Positions 63,317-64,000 of a DNA stretch of 64,000 bases are shown one piece after another. Origin of the DNA: Phaeocystidibacter luteus (GTDB taxonomy: Bacteria; Bacteroidota; Bacteroidia; Flavobacteriales; Schleiferiaceae); the NCBI RefSeq assembly GCF_008933115.1, contig NZ_WBVO01000002.1, positions 248,001 to 312,000 on the forward strand. Reading direction: 5' to 3'. Position 1 is the stretch's first letter. Each line of letters opens with the position of its first letter. The translations under genes and the position numbers were made by a program. The notes under the pieces were generated by a model. That model was not told where the DNA came from and searched no databases. It worked only from the letters and a program-made list of their open reading frames with translations.

Positions 63317-63742
63317 TTATCGGTTCGTGATGTGAAGTCGGTCTCCCAAATAATCCACTCGGTAGGTTAAAACGGGATAAGTTGAGGATCCTTCAACGAC
63401 GGTTCCGTCGAATAATAGGAACCGTGTATCGTCACAAGAACACTCTAAATACGTGTCCTCTACCACGTCCATTTGTCCGCATCCACGGTCATAATGTTCG
63501 GGACAAGCTCTTTCGTAGGCAACCCAATCATTTCCGTCGTTGTTGTTGTATCGGCGGTAAATGACGAGTCCCTTATACCCTCCGGGATTGTAGATCCAGC
63601 CTCCGATAAAGTTGATGGGCTGGGAGGAAGGGTTGTTCAGGTAGACGTATTCATCCACGAAAACATTGGGGATTTGCTGCGGGACGGAGTCTTCACACGC
63701 AAGCAAAAAAAGTGGGGCTAGAAAAAAAAGTTTTCGAAGCAT
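63317..63742 (-). CDS. Rieske-like lipoprotein, motif degenerate
   Basis: 141 residues. Lipoprotein signal MLRKLFFLAPLFLLACEDS. The later part looks like the small Rieske-type family seen in Bacteroidota: GLVIYRR, then YERACPEHYDRGCGQMDV, VEDTYLECSCDDTRFLLFDGTVVEGSS and a final YRVDY strand. The ligand pattern is CPEH...CSC, not C-x-H...C-x2-H, so a normal [2Fe-2S] site is not assured. Start at 63742 from the signal peptide and the -7 box; the frame runs on to 63841. Confidence 0.75.
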   Translation of the reverse strand: MLRKLFFLAPLFLLACEDSVPQQIPNVFVDEYVYLNNPSSQPINFIGGWIYNPGGYKGLVIYRRYNNNDGNDWVAYERACPEHYDRGCGQMDVVEDTYLECSCDDTRFLLFDGTVVEGSSTYPVLTYRVDYLGDRLHITNR

Positions 63743-63746
63743 GGAA

Positions 63747-63754
63747 CAAAGATA
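63747..63754 (-). promoter_or_regulatory. -7 promoter box of the Rieske-like lipoprotein gene
   Basis: TATCTTTG on the minus strand, 4 nt before the ATG at 63742: again a leaderless arrangement. Confidence 0.6.
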
Positions 63755-63955
63755 CGGCGTATTGCATTTAACATTTTGTTCACACAGAGCCAACCTGTTA
63801 GCGGCTTGGTGCGTCATTTTACCGAGTGCTCTCAGAGCCAAATTAGCTAAACTCCTCAGAATTCGGGGACTTAGCGTTTGGTGTGGCAGGTGAATTTCTT
63901 GTTATATTTACCCCTTTCTAACGACTAGGGTACGTTGATTTAACTACTTGGCTAT

Positions 63956-64000
63956 ATGATGAAACGATTACTCACGCTATTTCTTGTGGTATGTTCTGCA
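63956..64000 (+). CDS. Start of an exported protein (cut by window end)
   Basis: Open frame from ATG-ATG at 63956 to the last base: MMKRLLTLFLVVCSA, the first 15 residues of a signal peptide. Nothing further can be said about function. The 213-nt region before it (63743-63955) shows no other gene. Confidence 0.55.
   Translation, partial: MMKRLLTLFLVVCSA

Overview
The window is chromosomal DNA of a member of the Bacteroidota, most likely a marine Flavobacteriales of the Cryomorphaceae/Schleiferiaceae type. The evidence is a gliding-motility GldA, C-terminal type IX secretion (T9SS) sorting domains, SusC-like TonB-dependent receptors, DUF4271 beside hemD, a bacterial heptaprenylglyceryl-phosphate synthase of the Bacteroidota type, a fused murF-alr, and recurrent Bacteroidota -7 promoter boxes (TAnnTTTG). 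Base composition looks even, in the mid-40s percent GC. No phage, IS element or CRISPR array was seen. Most of the window is compact housekeeping DNA with many 1-8 nt gene overlaps.

Layout. 85-5522: thymidine kinase, murF-alr and two O-antigen-ligase-like genes that converge and overlap. 5539-9196 (minus): S41 protease, rnpA, hemD, DUF4271. 9197-9886: a long noncoding stretch built of heptanucleotide arrays. 9887-18389: a T9SS-sorted protein, a glutaryl-CoA-dehydrogenase-like enzyme, an M20 peptidase coupled to a 50-residue gene, a TonB receptor and a LytS/LytTR two-component pair. 18503-25817: membrane protein-hflX, malic enzyme, a Crp/Fnr regulator and an orphan CcoI-type copper ATPase. 25961-37269: secreted or surface proteins (hydrolases, propeller lipoprotein, T9SS cargo, FG-GAP protein), two of whose transcription units carry near-identical 68-bp promoter/operator copies. 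37346-44815: MATE pump, tRNA-fMet, era, der, gldA, rsgA, acid phosphatase, dtd, MazG-like. 44845-52167: T9SS subtilase, then a copper cassette (MauG-type dihaem protein, MbnP, small CxGKC protein, TonB receptor). 52253-56668: atpC, atpD, membrane protein, ribF, LRR protein. 56666-57005: second copy of the heptamer-flanked repeat. 57006-61131: TPP-riboswitch TonB receptor next to a NadR-like kinase, a YkoF-like thiamine-binding protein and GGGP synthase. 61170-64000: phosphopantetheinyl transferase, ahcY, a Rieske-like lipoprotein and the start of one more secreted protein.

The points most worth a second look are: (1) a dispersed noncoding element (9215-9497 and 56666-56880) with a shared core flanked by inverted arrays of 7-bp repeats; (2) a 68-bp promoter/operator element present twice (66/68 identical) in front of two surface-protein units; (3) an MbnP/MbnH-like copper cassette with a small CX9CX3C protein and a TonB receptor; (4) a thiamine-salvage neighbourhood in which a NadR-like kinase may act on thiamine; (5) several promoters whose -7 box is only 4-6 nt from the start codon, implying leaderless mRNAs. 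All calls rest on reading the sequence; no database search was possible.
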